A DNA stretch of 64,000 nt from Rhytidiadelphus loreus. Taxonomy: Eukaryota; Streptophyta; Bryopsida; Hypnales; Hylocomiaceae. Shown here one piece after another: positions 22,490 through 34,837 of this stretch. The stretch lies in contig OX344764.1 in the NCBI GenBank assembly GCA_947034895.1, forward strand, positions 7,130,001 through 7,194,000, read 5' to 3'. Numbering within the stretch: the first letter of the stretch is position 1; each line of letters opens with the position of its first letter. The notes below the pieces were generated by a model. That model ran no database searches. It saw nothing but the letters and a program-made list of their open reading frames with translations, and was not told the DNA's origin. The translations under genes were made by a program, and so were the position numbers.

Positions 22490-25352
22490 AGCCTCTTGTA
22501 GTAGTATAGATGCTTGTCTCGAGATGCTTGTTCCTCAGTCTCCTCTTTACTCTTTACCGTAGAGTCTCTCTCTCTAAGGTAGGAGGCTGTAAAACAGTGC
22601 GGGCTTTAAGAATGGCTCCTATAAATGGTTGTGAAATGGTGCATCTAAAGTTTTGAAATTGACCAGTACATTCATTGAATGAACCAAGGAAAAAAAAACA
22701 TTATTAATTGTAAGAGCCAATCATTCTCTATGTTTTCTCCATTTTTATTTAGAATTGCAAGTGAACCATTCATGAAAGATCTAGGGTCACAAATAGGGAC
22801 CTATGACCCAACTTGTTTGAAAATTCATAAGTAATTCAAAAATCTTTGAAAAAATATGAAACCACTTGAGTTAGATTCCTCATCAATTTCCCTTCCCTTC
22901 CCTGAAGCATTTTACACACTGGAAAAAAAACAGAATAGAATGAATTCATGAACAAACTGAAAAAAAGTAGCCAGAGAAACTCATCACTTCCCAAGTCCCA
23001 AATCCTGTGCAAGGATCGTGGAAGAATATCCAAAGTTCCGTCTTCAATTCAACAGTGCGTACTGATCAGTACGTCGTCACTCTCTTTGTCGGCGGCACAC
23101 GCTACAGTAGCTAGACTGATCGAGATCGAGATGCAATGAACAAATTTCACCCATAAGTTATTACAGATTTACAGGACAATCATTTACAACAGTCACCTGG
23201 CTGGCCTTGCCTTGGCGTGACAGGCTCAATCTAAAAGTACTTCCGCTTGAAAAAAACTCGTTGCTGCTGTGTAGTACAGTAGTACTGCAAGCTAGCAGCG
23301 GACCCTACCGCCGGCGATTGCAGCAGCGACTGTTCCGTCGTCGAAGTTCAATTGAAGTTCGAGCGCAGCCACCGATGTAGTAGCGCCGGTCCTCTCGTTC
23401 ATTTCGTTGTAGCTTCCCCATGACCCCATCTTGACTCCTCCACTCCACTCAATCATAGAAAGAAGAAAAAAAAATGGCTGGGCCATTTCGGGATGTGCTC
23501 ATCCAACAAGACCCAATAAAACCATGATAAGTTATTGAAGATTCTCTAACTTTTAAAAGAGTTTCAAGGAAAAAGGGGAGAGACAAATACTATTGATTTT
23601 GCAATTTTAGTTTTAAAAAAAATGTAGATGTGAACCCATTGAGGTGGATCGGAGGACCTCGACAGATAATCTTGACAATTTTGACAAGTCTGCATTTTCT
23701 AGGAGACTCATCATCTACCACCATGATACGTTGAGAAATGCATAATATTATCAACAAAACTTTGGGATCCTGGCCTTTTGCTCCCCCCAAAAGTAGTAGG
23801 ACCCTCTAGTGTTGTAACTTCCCAAGTCAACCAATGGCACTAGTGTTGTAACTTCCCAGTCAACCAATGGCTCTTTGCAAATTAAACCAAATTCACTACA
23901 AGGGATCTAGGGAGGGATTATCTCCAAGGGGGAATGGTTTAGATTGGTTCACAATGTTATGTATTAGTGAACATAAGAATCACTCTGTTCCTTCTAAAAT
24001 TGCAGTTTGAATGGTGCATAGAAATAGGTTATTAGAGGAAGAAAACTATTGAAACATACTTGTCTTCTATTCATCCATCACGGCATGGTGCATTGCAATT
24101 GGAATAGAAGAGACTTGAAAGTCATAACCCCAACTTCACTTGCACTTTGAGGGAAACATAAAACTTTTAGACCATATATATATAATTCCACATAGAGAGG
24201 AGAATTAAGTTTGATAATCAAGTCTTGATTATTTAATCCACGACTGATTGAATAGGACGCAATTTGGCTCTCAATGTACAATACACTTCAACAAAAATTT
24301 GGACCATGTAAACCTTATGTAATACAAAAAATGACTCTCCTATCTACACTTCAACAAAAGTTTGAACCTCGTCATAGTATATCTCATATAATGTGCATGG
24401 AGGACCAAGGTTAATGAGTCATTTCTGAAAGATGGGTTATGAACTTCTCATATGCGTATGATAAGTGTACGTCACATTTCAAAAACAAAAACTCATATGA
24501 TATTGTAATAATTAGGATAAACGTACCCTTCAAATTCAAATTCAAATTCAATCTCAATTACAATTGATAGACTTTTTGAACAATATAATCATCATATTCT
24601 AATTATAAGAGAAATATTTACCAAAAACTCCTTGAAATCGCTTAATATGATCCTGATATCAATCAAAATAAGAAACCATAATACGGAGTACTTTAAGTTT
24701 AGTAATAATAGGTACAATTATGAGAGTCTACTAAAGTACAGTCTTATCATAAGGGAGTTGCCACAGACTCCAAAAGTTTCGACCGACCCTTGCCTGCTGA
24801 GATCCATGCGCTACAGCTTGGACCATCCTGTAACTTACTACTACGTAACCAAAGCTCTCAGTCTATCTACACTTCGACAAACGTTTGGCCCAAACACGCC
24901 TCAAAGTCTGGAAAAAAACAATGACTAAAGTTTGGACCACCTGCACCTCAAGTTTTGGACCACCCCTGCCTAAGGTTTCAACCATCTATAGTACGCCTAA
25001 AGGTTGTACCAAAAGATTTTGGACCACCCTGCAATATGTATATAAAATAATATAAATATGAATACCAATACCAATACCAGTGCTCAATTTATACTGCGTT
25101 CAAAGTAGCTTGAATAACAAGGTTGAGTGGAATTCAAGCAGCTGGGACCCAAGTTTCTGCTTGAAGACGACACTCGAGCAGCAGCAGCAGCAGCAGCAAG
25201 AAAAAGTACAAACAGAAGGGTCACACTGTTTAACTTGCAGAATCGGGACCCTCTTCGAGACATCTTCAAGAGGAGACATCATGTAGAGGTGGGTAACTAT
25301 CTGTGTGTATTTATTCTGCAAGCAAGCAGGCTGGGTTGGCAATTCTTGCGTT
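22490..25352. other. Mixed intergenic region, weak candidates only
   Basis: 22950-23490 is more GC-rich than its surroundings. A 64-residue minus-strand frame (23486-23292) is the best candidate there but shows no motif I can name. 23780-23870 has a short duplicated segment ('ctagtgttgtaacttccca'). 24340-25040 repeats the word 'tttggacca' many times. A (CAG)n-type microsatellite lies at about 25175-25198. Confidence 0.3.
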
Positions 25353-25634
25353 TCATCCTCTGGAATCCTCCTGGCTGGTTAAGCCACTCTCGCCTTGATC
25401 GTCTTGCAGAATCGAGTCGAAGTAGGATCCGCCAAGCTCCTCCTGAATGTCTGCCAACAGCCCTCGCACATTGATCACTTCGTCTTCGTCGCGATCCAGG
25501 GCTTCTTCAATCTGGTCACGCACTTGACTCCCGAGCTGCTCCTCAATGGCTGCTAACAAGTCACGCACATTCGTCCATTCGGGTAGATTCTCCAAGGAGA
25601 AATCCTGTGCTACCTGGCTATTGTGATCAGCCAT
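25353..25634 (-). CDS. Small acidic protein with an internal duplication (93 aa)
   Basis: ATG at 25634 to stop at 25353. The sequence is acidic, with two matching helices: NVRDLLAAIEEQLG (residues 22-35) and NVRGLLADIQEELG (55-68), 33 residues apart. It has no signal peptide or membrane segment. GC content is clearly above the flanks, which together with the repeated amphipathic pattern argues for a real gene. I do not recognise the family. The 5' flank (25635-25760) resembles a UTR. The end of the frame could also run into an intron. Confidence 0.45.
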   Translation of the reverse strand: MADHNSQVAQDFSLENLPEWTNVRDLLAAIEEQLGSQVRDQIEEALDRDEDEVINVRGLLADIQEELGGSYFDSILQDDQGESGLTSQEDSRG

Positions 25635-25844
25635 TGTGACAGAGCTAGTACTTAGCTAGTTTTGAACCGACTCTTCGTCCTTGTTCTCCTTCGAAATCTG
25701 TTTTAGGGAGTGACCAAAGGATCGAGGCGCTAGCTATATAGTACTAGTGCAGTTGCGCCGGAAGATGTTTAACTGTTTAAAAACTTCGGGAAAGTAATTC
25801 TGAACTTCCAGCAGCTGTAAAGTTATGCTGATAATGAATTAAAA

Positions 25845-25864
25845 AGAAGAAGAAGAAGAAGAAA
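25845..25864 (+). repeat. (AGA)n microsatellite
   Basis: Uninterrupted aag repeats within the 25840-25865 stretch. Confidence 0.8.
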
Positions 25865-26457
25865 GCTCTCTCGTTTTAAATCTGATTTTGTAGTTAACAG
25901 TATCAGAATCGAGTGGTACTGCAATAGTGCGTCTACGCTAGTCCCTTATCAAAACTGCGTCTTGAATCGTGGGATATTTCAACCCAGCACTCGCCACAAA
26001 AGTCTGCTAGCTGACATTAACAAAAATCTCACTCGTACGGCCTCAATAAACTTCAGCAGAAGCGACTGGCTGATTTTTGGAAAAAAAAACAGGGGAAAAC
26101 AAAGGAGCTACGTACACCTATTCTTGTCCATTCCAGCATTTGTCGCCGCGAACGAATTCTTCCTTGCCAAAATTTTCACGACAAGTACGCAACTCTAATA
26201 TCGCGTCGCAAACTCTCAAGAGTGAGAAAACGGCCTCTAGAGCTCCTCACCTGAATTCATCATAGCAGCAACTACAGTATATCACCACTCAGTCTCTTTC
26301 ACGCGTCCGGACAAAATTATGAGTTCGTGAAGTTGTAGCGCTTTAAAACAATGGAGCGCTACCTCCTTCTGAAAGCAGCTTGAGTGCCGGCAAATTCAAA
26401 TCTGTCGGACTAATAAGCAATTTCAAACCCAAATTCTCGTTCAAAAAAACCAAATTC

Positions 26458-26865
26458 TCAGTCAAAACCAGAAACTCCCGTCAGCGAACTTGGAGTTCGA
26501 AAGTTCGTTGAATTGTGGGTTTCGTTTGCGGGTGTTGCTGCAGATGTTTCGAGTTGCGTGCTCGACAAGATATGAGTAGGCCCCGTCTGTAGGCCAGTGA
26601 CGGAGTAGGTCATTGGAAACCTTATTTTGGGCTCCACAACAAACGGAGGCGACAAAACTATCCTTCTTTTAAGGGCGCATTCACTGGGGGTTTCTGTACT
26701 TGCCGCGTCTGTTCTGGTGCGACTGCGCCACTGTTCGCGGGATGAGTTGCTTCCCGGCCGCTTTCGGCACCTAGCGAGGCTGGAAGGATGAGAAGGGCTT
26801 TCCAGGAAGCTTCCACGGGGCTGGCTTAGAAGCTTCCAAACCGTGGAGTTGACTTTCGAATCCAT
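26458..26865 (-). CDS. Candidate Ser/Arg-rich protein (135 aa), unrecognised
   Basis: ATG at 26865 to stop at 26458. The N-terminal half is rich in Ser and Arg with few acidic residues, as in organelle-targeting sequences; the second half holds PPFVVEPKIRFPMTYSVTG. GC is well above the surrounding sequence. A long pyrimidine tract on the plus strand (26885-26965, purine on the gene strand) lies immediately upstream. No domain is recognisable and no splice partners were found. It may be a lineage-specific gene or a chance frame in a GC-rich patch. Confidence 0.3.
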   Translation of the reverse strand: MDSKVNSTVWKLLSQPRGSFLESPSHPSSLARCRKRPGSNSSREQWRSRTRTDAASTETPSECALKRRIVLSPPFVVEPKIRFPMTYSVTGLQTGPTHILSSTQLETSAATPANETHNSTNFRTPSSLTGVSGFD

Positions 26866-26884
26866 TCTTTGCTTAATCGGGATC

Positions 26885-26965
26885 TGACTTTTTCTTTTTC
26901 TCTTTCCCTACATTTCTTTTCTTTTTCTCTTTTCTTTTTTCTCCTCCTTTTTCTTTTCTTTTTTT
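26885..26965 (+). repeat. Polypyrimidine tract
   Basis: About 80 bases of almost pure T and C. Confidence 0.8.
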
Positions 26966-27043
26966 TGTTATGAATACAAAACTAAACAAACCACAAAAAT
27001 GTAGTAACAACCAAAGTATGCAAGAATGATCAAGTATCAATTA

Positions 27044-27370
27044 GAGGCACTCTCCATTGCTTCCTGGAACTCCAGGATCGGAGGGGTTCAGGAGGGCTCC
27101 ATTGCAGAAGCCACCGGCTTGGAGGTCCAGGCTCCAGCCCGTGCATTCCGGCCGCGTAGGGCTGGAGGGGCCGGACCCTCCCCTGGACCCTTTAATTTTG
27201 TAACAGATTTCTTGGTCCCCGCAAATCTCACGCTTGAGTTAAAAAAAATTCTTTTTTCTGTCCCTGCCTCCAGATGCAATGGAGACCACCCGGAGGGGTC
27301 CAACGCCCTGACCTGGAGGTCCAGGGGGGGCCGGCTCCTGGACGTCCGATTGTGCAATGGAGAGTGCCTC
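27044..27370. mobile_element. GC-rich Tourist/PIF-Harbinger MITE
   Basis: Ends GAGGCACTCTCCATTGC on the left and the same 17 bases reverse-complemented on the right. TTA flanks both sides (27041-27043 and 27371-27373), a 3-bp TSD. It is much more GC-rich than its surroundings. Overlapping frames on both strands (27026-27388, 27088-27357) come from this element and are not genes. Confidence 0.88.
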
Positions 27371-27373
27371 TTA

Positions 27374-28850
27374 GAGGGAGAGTTTTAGTATAAATAAAGA
27401 GAGAGAAAAGAAGAATAGTTCTTCTCTCCTATTGAATCAAAGAATTCTTATCTAATTCCTAGTTGACTATTCAACTATGATGAGCTGGAGAGCGTATTAA
27501 GATAATAATATGTATTTCTTAACACTTTTGTCTATCTTTATTTTTTTTCTTTTGTTGTTTCAATCCCTCCTTTGGTTTTTCTTCCTTTTCTTTTTCTTTC
27601 CTTTTTCGATGTTTTGATGTGCCTTAACTTCATAGCTCTTCAGGGTTTCATTACCCCCCAAAAGCCCAAGGCACAATGCATTGAAAAGAAGCAACACATG
27701 ATGTTCCAAATGCATTTCCCCCCCCCCCCCCTCCCATCCATCAATTTTTTTTTTAAATTCTCCCCTCCAATGTCATTGATCTCAAAAAATCAATTCAAGA
27801 TATAAATATGGATACAAAATGGTATGGATACATACATAGCTATAGATATGGATTTGGATACAAGACATATTTCATATCAAATGCCAATCCCACCCCACCT
27901 AAAAATTACAAAAGGGTGGGATGAGGGGGTATTTGAAAAAAAATAATTTATTTTTTTTATTTTTTAACTCATCAAGTGGGAGATTAAATGAAAAAATTAA
28001 TAAATCTGATTTTTTATTTTTTCTGAGCTCATTGTGACACAATTGTGTATTGTGTCACAATGCACTCAAAAGACAATGCACTCAAAAGAGACAATAATTG
28101 CTTGCTTGAAAAAGAACTGCCTTCACTATATTTTTGTGTCAAGGAAAATTTGAAGTAAAATTGAGGTCAATGAGAAGGTACTTTCATGGAATTTTAGAAT
28201 CATAAGGAACTCAAATTCTTTTGTTAAGTAATTGTCATTCATTTTCAACCCCTAAAGTCCTAAAGATCCCTCAAGGGACAAAATGAATTTTAGGTAGGCT
28301 TGTATATCTTCAATTTTTGAGGTGATTTTTTTACATTTTCTCTTAAGATAGAAAAACACATTAACTTTTAGGAATATAATTTTTATTTTACAATTCAATA
28401 CTCAGAGCAAAATTTATGTAACAATTATAAGCTCAAAAACAAGGAAAGTGGGCAACAAAAAAAATAAAAATAAAATTGAAAAAAAATTGAATTTTTTTTC
28501 TTTCTAGATCATATTTTTTTCTACATGGAAAGATTTGATTCATTTCATTTGGATTAATGATGTGAAAATTATGGAGCATCTTCTTTTCCAAGCAATTATA
28601 AAATCTTCTTGAAAAAATAAAATATAGGATTTGTTTTTGAACTCAATTTTTTCAATTTTTAAGAGAAAAAGTTCCTCAAAGTTAAGTTTGTTTCGAGGTT
28701 TGTTTGCTAGAACAATCTCACCATTGCAATTAAAGTAATCAACCTATGATATGTAGAATGAATGGTTTAAAGGCCTATTGGCATAGTTGAAGTTTTTTTT
28801 AAGTATTTTCTACGTAAAGACAAATGATAGAAATGGAAGAACAATTGAAA
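27374..28850. other. AT-rich intergenic sequence
   Basis: Poly-C run near 27719-27731 and several poly-A/T tracts. No gene seen. Confidence 0.3.
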
Positions 28851-28859
28851 TTTATTTTT

Positions 28860-29450
28860 CTGACAAAGTACAAATGGTCTATGAATTTTTGAAGTGTGCT
28901 ACCCAATTGGCTCAAAAGAGTCTCTAGACTACCCCAAAACCAACAAAAAGCATTAGATATTTTTCCGGGCTTCTAGGAGACTGTTTCAGGCCTGTTTCCT
29001 TCAATGATCCCTGTACAATGAAGGAACAGTCAGCTGTTAGAAGAAAAAAAATTTGATTCTTCAAATTTGAAAAATAAATTTAATTTTTTTTGAGAAATTA
29101 GTTAGTAGCCTCTCGGTCACGTAGGACCACTAAGGTGTCACTTCAGTAGTCATGTTTCCTGGTTATCACATCATTATAACTTGCGGTCTCCTGGAGGCCC
29201 GAAAAAACATCTAATGCATATCTATAATAGTCATCTTACTTACCTAAAGCATTCACAATATTTCTTAATATGGCCACAACATGAAGGCCTACAAAAGTCA
29301 CTTCATGTGATGAATTTAAACTTAAAAGGTGGAAGTTCGTATAGTAGTCACTAATTACTCCATCACCATCATCCAAGACATTGATTGTGGACTTTAACTC
29401 AAACTATGTAGCCCAAATCTCATTTATTGAAAAAAGTTTGTCATGGGTTG
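28860..29450 (+). mobile_element. Diverged copy of the 480-bp MITE, split by another MITE
   Basis: The parts 28860-28950 and 29217-29450 together resemble 33890-34374 and 55892-56368: 'tatgaatttttgaagtg', 'gtctatagactacc', 'tacctaaagca.tca', 'actacatcattatc.tc.aagaca' and similar blocks in order. The middle is interrupted by the element at 28951-29216. Confidence 0.6.
28951..29216. mobile_element. CATTAGAT-ended MITE (266 bp)
   Basis: Left end CATTAGATATTTTTCCGGGC; the right end reverse-complemented starts CATTAGATGTTTTTTCGGGC. The inverted similarity continues about 33 bases. It sits inside a copy of another MITE. Related CATTA-ended elements occur at 38445-38742, 61785-62028 and 63196-63488. 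Confidence 0.8.
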
Positions 29451-29529
29451 ATGCAAGAGTGTAATGGTTCATTCCTTAGATGTCTAACATGGACCTTTTG
29501 CCTATTATAGGCCAGTTTACGTTGGTGTG

Positions 29530-30991
29530 TTTCAATTCCATTTTAAAGCTATTGATGATGTATTTTTTCCTTCAATCTTGTACTTACTTCTACTCTTAAC
29601 AACTTTTTAAAGAATGAAAATCAAGTATTTAAAAATTACTAGATTTTCAATTCAAATATTCAAAATGAAAAGATTTGAAATCAAAATATTGAGTGCAAAA
29701 ATTTTAAGTTAAGAAGATTCAACGTCAAATAATCTAGTCATGGAACATGCTCAAAAAACTATTTTTTTTTACTTTAAGCACAACTATATCTTGCACTATA
29801 TTTGGTGAAAAAAATTCTTCCGCACATTCTTATACTAGTCATGTGCAAGATCTTACAATTAAATAAGTAAACAAAAAGAGTTCTAAATTCTTTTGGTCTT
29901 TGCAATAGAAATGGTAATTTTGAGTGGTTTTTATGAAAGAAAGGCCTTTGGACTTTAGGGGTTTAGAGGTACTCGAATGCAACTATCCTATTATAGGCTC
30001 AATATCCTATCAATTTTTTTGCCATGACATCAAACGGGGAACCAAAGTCCAATGCATAGTTCAACACCTCTTGAGTAAACCAATTATCTCCAAAATCAAG
30101 TTTCTTACAATGGCCTAAAATTGGCTCTCATTCCATCAATTATTCCTATATAATTTTGCACTAATTTCAAATACATCATGTTTATAAGATTGTGTACCAA
30201 GAATTCGCCGTTGAATTTTTTGCTTTGTGATATAATTTTTGTAAAACTCATCAAGCTAAAATATTTCTTTTGTCATTGTTTACACCTGTTGAGTATTTCC
30301 ATTGCAAATTCATTCAAAATTTTGATTTGTTTGATATGGAGGGGTAATTGATTGATTTCAATGTAGGCAAACCTACAGACTAGTGTTTTTCTAGGCAATT
30401 AAATTTCCAATTGCCTTAAAAAAATGGACAACTTCAAGCTTGTAGAAAAAAAGAAGATAAATGTGTTTTAAAATGCCAAACTATAATCATGGCCTTGCAC
30501 TCTACTACCATAATCTCATTTCATACGTCATGCAAAGGGAGCACATACAAGAATTGCATACTCAAAATTGACCTCTTTCAATTCAAGCCCCCCAAAATGA
30601 AGAAGCCAGGGAATTAAGAACCTTCTTGAAAGAAAGGCCACATAACCATTGGTCTGAAAACCCAAAGAAAACCCTACTACATGTACATATTTTTTTCAAT
30701 ACCATTTTTCAAGATTTACCACCTCTATTGGCATTTGAAAAATGGAATGCCTTAAGGTGGAAAATTTTTATTAAAAAAATAGAATAGGTTCACATTCAAA
30801 CAAATATATATTAAAATTGGCCCCTCCCATTGTGTTGATTCTTTTTGCAACTCACACTTTGAGAGTTCAATTCAAAGATCCTATGGTTACATTTTAGTTT
30901 TGATGTGCTTGAATTCCACTTGTATCTTATTTTCTAAAATGTAATAAATGCACACCTAAAACACCCAAACATTGTTTGGGAATTTTAAGGG
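29530..30991. other. AT-rich intergenic sequence
   Basis: No gene recognised; short frames such as 29924-30118 are AT-rich and without motif. Confidence 0.3.
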
Positions 30992-31964
30992 TTAACCCCT
31001 CACTGCCCAAGGCCGTTTTGGGTTCAAAAACATCACTGCTTTTGAAGTGATATATATCTAAATGTCACTAAGCTATAGAGATCTTAACCGTACAATTTTG
31101 CAGTGTACATGTTGTAAATGATGTCTATCAAATTTGAAGTCATTTGACGACATAGATTGCAAGATTATAATGTTTTAGTGTTGAAAAAGAATGCTGGAAT
31201 TTTCCTAAAAACGCATTTAGAGGCGAAATTTGATTTCTAAACCTAATCAAATGAAAAAACTTTAAAATATGAAGTGATTCAAAACCAGCATACAAACACA
31301 TTGGTGAAAAAATATCATTTGATTGACTCAATGTGTTTGCAAAATAGCTTGCAAATGTCAAAAAATAGGCAAGAAAAGTTGTAGAAAACACAGACAAGGC
31401 TAAAATTCCTACTAAAATGGTTCTCAGTCATTCATAAATTCTTGGATTGATATGAAATTTTAGCCACACAAACTAGACTAGTATGCTTAACTTTCCCAAT
31501 AACTTTTATTAGAAACGGACACTATATGAGGAAGATACAAGCCACCGAAGTTCACTGTAGTCCAAGAATGGTGGAATTTTGAATTTTGAATTGCTCATAA
31601 ACATTCAAAACAACTTGGATTGACATGAAAAATTTACCACAATAACTAGACTTCAAGGGTAATATAAATCAACAAATTTGATTGAAATCAAACATTGGAT
31701 GAAGGAGATACAAGCCTCTGAAGTTACAACCATGAATTACACTTTGGTGAATCAAATTGAACCTGTGAACTTCGATTGGCTTCCAAAAAATCATTACTTC
31801 TTGGATTGATTTGAAAATTTTACCAAACAAACTAGAAGAGAAGGTACAAATTCTCCAACAAGCTTTATTTAATTTGGACATTGAATGCAAAAGTTACAGT
31901 ACTTTGAATTGGACATGAAACTCTGTGAGGACACTTTTGGGCCCCTTGGGTGGTGATGGGTTAA
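30992..31964. mobile_element. TTAACCC-ended element with internal tandem units (973 bp)
   Basis: Left end TTAACCCCTCACTGCCCAAG; right end reverse-complemented TTAACCCATCACCACCCAAG (17 of 20 match). Inside, three diverged units of about 175-185 bp start at 'cttggattgatatgaaa'-type sequence near 31441, 31614 and 31801, each followed by 'aaactagac' and 'gaagttac'. No transposase frame. The word TTAACCCCTA also marks repeat ends near 34838, 35393, 37064 and 38190, suggesting a larger family. Confidence 0.65.
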
Positions 31965-32639
31965 TATATACGGTATCCAACTATGAAGATTAAACTTTCA
32001 TGCCAAATATTTAATTGAAGTTGAAAAATAAAATCCAATAGATGGTAGAAAATAAGAATATTCCCTCAAATTCTGAATTTTCATCATGTAAAAAAAACTT
32101 TTCCTAAAATTATGCCATCTTTCTTAGAATTATTCTTTGCTAATCCTCATAGCCGGGTATGGTAAGGTAGAACTACCCATTACCACCCCGATTCGCAATC
32201 TGACTATATTGGAGCCAACTCTAGGAAAGACACATATGTTTAGAGGTGTGCTTTTGTTTAAGGAGTCAAATCCAAGTGGAATTATAATTTTCCAATAAAA
32301 ATTGTAATTTCTGTGAATTTCTAAAGTGAAATTGCAAAACCACCACTAGACTGGATTCATAAACGTCCTCTTACAACTCAATACCACTTTCCAATGTATC
32401 TAACATCACTTGAAGATCCACCAATCATTAATTGACACGTTGTCTTTTAATAGCATTAATAAACTACTCTTGTCAGAATTTGAAGCGAATTTGCATGTTT
32501 TTTCTGACGGAATTGGAACAAAGCTATAGACCACGGAATTGAATCACTGACGGAATTGAGCAGTTCTACCGCTTATATGTTTTTTTTGTTTTTTTCCTTT
32601 GATGGCTTCTGAAATTTGGTGTGGGGTACCCATTTTGTT

Positions 32640-32865
32640 AAAAATATTTATGTTTGTTTGTTAAATAGAACTCAACATATACTTTAATTTTTTTTGTGGT
32701 TTCCAAACAACACCTCCAATGTGGAACTACAGGTGTCTTCTCACTCAGTGTTTCAGAGATATTTTCGTAAATGCATGTTGATTTTGCAGTTTCAGGGTTG
32801 ATGACGAGGATAGGACGTCCAGGTAGTCTCTTTTCTAGCTCCGCTTGCGTCAGTATCCCCTGAAA
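32640..32865 (-). pseudogene. Orphan exon-like segment
   Basis: A minus-strand frame enters after a good acceptor (ccttttcag|ggg, near 32861) and reads GILTQAELEKRLPGRPILVI before continuing about 40 residues. The segment 32760-32860 is of higher GC than its flanks. No neighbouring exons were found and I cannot name the family. Likely a gene fragment, possibly carried by a repeat. Confidence 0.3.
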
Positions 32866-32892
32866 AGGGACAAACACAGATCTTATCAATTA

Positions 32893-33270
32893 CTTTCTCT
32901 CCGTCCCACTAAAAACCTCCAAAAATTCTTCTTTTTGAGGGATTAACTATATTTTTGAGGGATAAACTACACTAATGATGGTATTTAGTGTTATGGTATA
33001 AATAGTGTTACCTAATTTTTACCAGACCCATTTAGGGTTTTACTTTCCACCTCTTGTGAGCTCATTTTGAATATGAAATTATCTTTAACACTAAATGAAG
33101 TCTTGTTAAAAATTTATATCGCATAAAATTCAAAAAGTTGTCAAATAGTGCCTATATTGACATTTAGTGTTAGTAACATTAGTGAAATTGTTGACATTTA
33201 GTGTTGTACTTTGTAATAAGTGTTGCCAACACTATTATTAGTGTAGTATCCCATTACGGATAGAATGGGA
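32893..33270. mobile_element. Probable Stowaway-type MITE
   Basis: Starts 'ctctccgtcccactaaaaac', the usual start of plant Stowaway elements. The right side contains 'ccattacggatagaatgggag', an imperfect inverted match. A similar end ('tttagtgggatagagggagta') lies near 34816-34837. Boundaries are uncertain. Confidence 0.4.
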
Positions 33271-33336
33271 GCAAACCCAGTGTGGCTGAATTTTGATAGT
33301 TGTGTACATTTCGAAAATTGAATGTACACCAGCCAT

Positions 33337-33796
33337 TAAGGTAGGAGGCTCTTAAACTGACCATCTACAGGATAATGGACCTTTGTAGGAAAATCAATAG
33401 AGTATAACATTTTTCACATATTTTTGGTAGAAAGAGAAAAAATAAACATTTCATTGACAATTTAAATCGTAATTTTCTGACTTAGAATGAATTAACTACA
33501 AAGTGAAAGGTGCGTAGGTAGCAATTAGTGCTCATAGACTAAACCAATCTTAATAAAAATCAGCCTTTGAATGGAGCACTTCAAACCTAGCAAGTTTCTA
33601 TAATTTTGACTCTTAGAGAATGATCTACATCATGCTATCACGTATATTTTACTCAAAGGGATTTCAGAACACAATTAAAAAGCAAAAAGCACATTGAAAG
33701 GAACTATGATCCATTTTTGAAACTCTGTATACTATTCATGATAGTTCTACTGGGCCATTGTAATTGCCCCTCCAACATTCGAGCCTCCTACCTTAC
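33337..33796. mobile_element. MITE with TAAGGTAGGAGGCTC ends (460 bp)
   Basis: TAAGGTAGGAGGCTC at the left end and its exact reverse complement at 33782-33796. No coding capacity. The TAAGGTA start resembles that of the neighbouring 485-bp MITE. Confidence 0.65.
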
Positions 33797-33889
33797 AATT
33801 TTGTTTACAATGGACTTGCCCTCCCATTCTGTCCATAATGGGGTAGTTTACCTTACATGTATTCAAGAACGAGTAAGCCTTCTACTAAT

Positions 33890-34374
33890 TAAGGTAAACC
33901 AATCTATTGTAGGTCAGAATAAGGAATTTGACATCATGTGGTTACTAAAAAATTTCACTTTGTTTCCCACAGTAGTACAAGTGTGAGAAACAGTGAGAGC
34001 AATTGAAATTATGGGTTTTTTTGACACAATATGAATTTTCTATGAATTTTTGAAGTGTTCAATGCATCTTTGCCTATAAGAGTGTGTAGACTACCTTAAA
34101 ACCAAGAAAACTTGAATCCATCATGCTCACTTGGCTCACCTAAAGCAGTCAAAGTCTTTTCTAACATGGACAGCCTGAAAAGTCAATTCTCACAATGAAT
34201 TCTCATTGAAAAATTGGAAGTTCCTAATGGAGTCACTAACTACTTCATTATTGTCATGTAAGACATGCATTGAAGACCAAATCTGAAAAACTTGAAAAAA
34301 AACCCCATAATCATGGGGTCATTTGGTAGGTGTCCACAATGGATCATTTGACCACAATGGGTTGGTTTACCTTA
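33890..34374 (+). mobile_element. MITE with TAAGGTAAAC ends, copy 1 (485 bp)
   Basis: Ends TAAGGTAAACCAATCTATTG and, reverse-complemented at the right, TAAGGTAAACCAACCCATTG. A second copy, colinear over its whole length, is at 55892-56368, and a third, split copy lies at about 28860-29450. Confidence 0.85.
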
Positions 34375-34837
34375 GATCTATGCAAAATCTCCAACTTAAG
34401 TGTTGTATTTTAGGTATCTAAAATCCATATGGAAAGTATGATATTTGAGCATAATTTGTAAATGCTACAAGCTCTATCATTTTAGATGATTTAAAAGACG
34501 GTGGCAACAATAGGATTCTAGAAATGTGTTTCGTGACCTAAATATGTGCAATAAAAAAACCTAGCCCACTTTATGAACAAATTTTTATAACATTGAAGTG
34601 GTCACTAAATGCATCGTCAACACTACTATCTGAGGAAGCAATTTGTACAAGGTGTCTTATATGGGCAAGACCAAGTGTGCTAGGCCAAAGGAATGCTCTT
34701 TGATTGTTTCACTTGCCCCTACGAGGTTGTTCAATACGGAAAACACTTACTCAACGGTCAAAATAAAAAAAAACGGAGCTTTTTAGTGGGACAATTTTTT
34801 TGCTTAATTTGGAGTTTTTTAGTGGGATAGAGGGAGT

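Noticed and set aside
25080..25342. Frames with poly-Gln, poly-Ala or poly-Cys
   Set aside because: All come from one (CAG)n microsatellite read in different frames and strands.
27026..27388. Pair of overlapping 120- and 89-aa frames on opposite strands
   Set aside because: They lie within the GC-rich MITE at 27044-27370.
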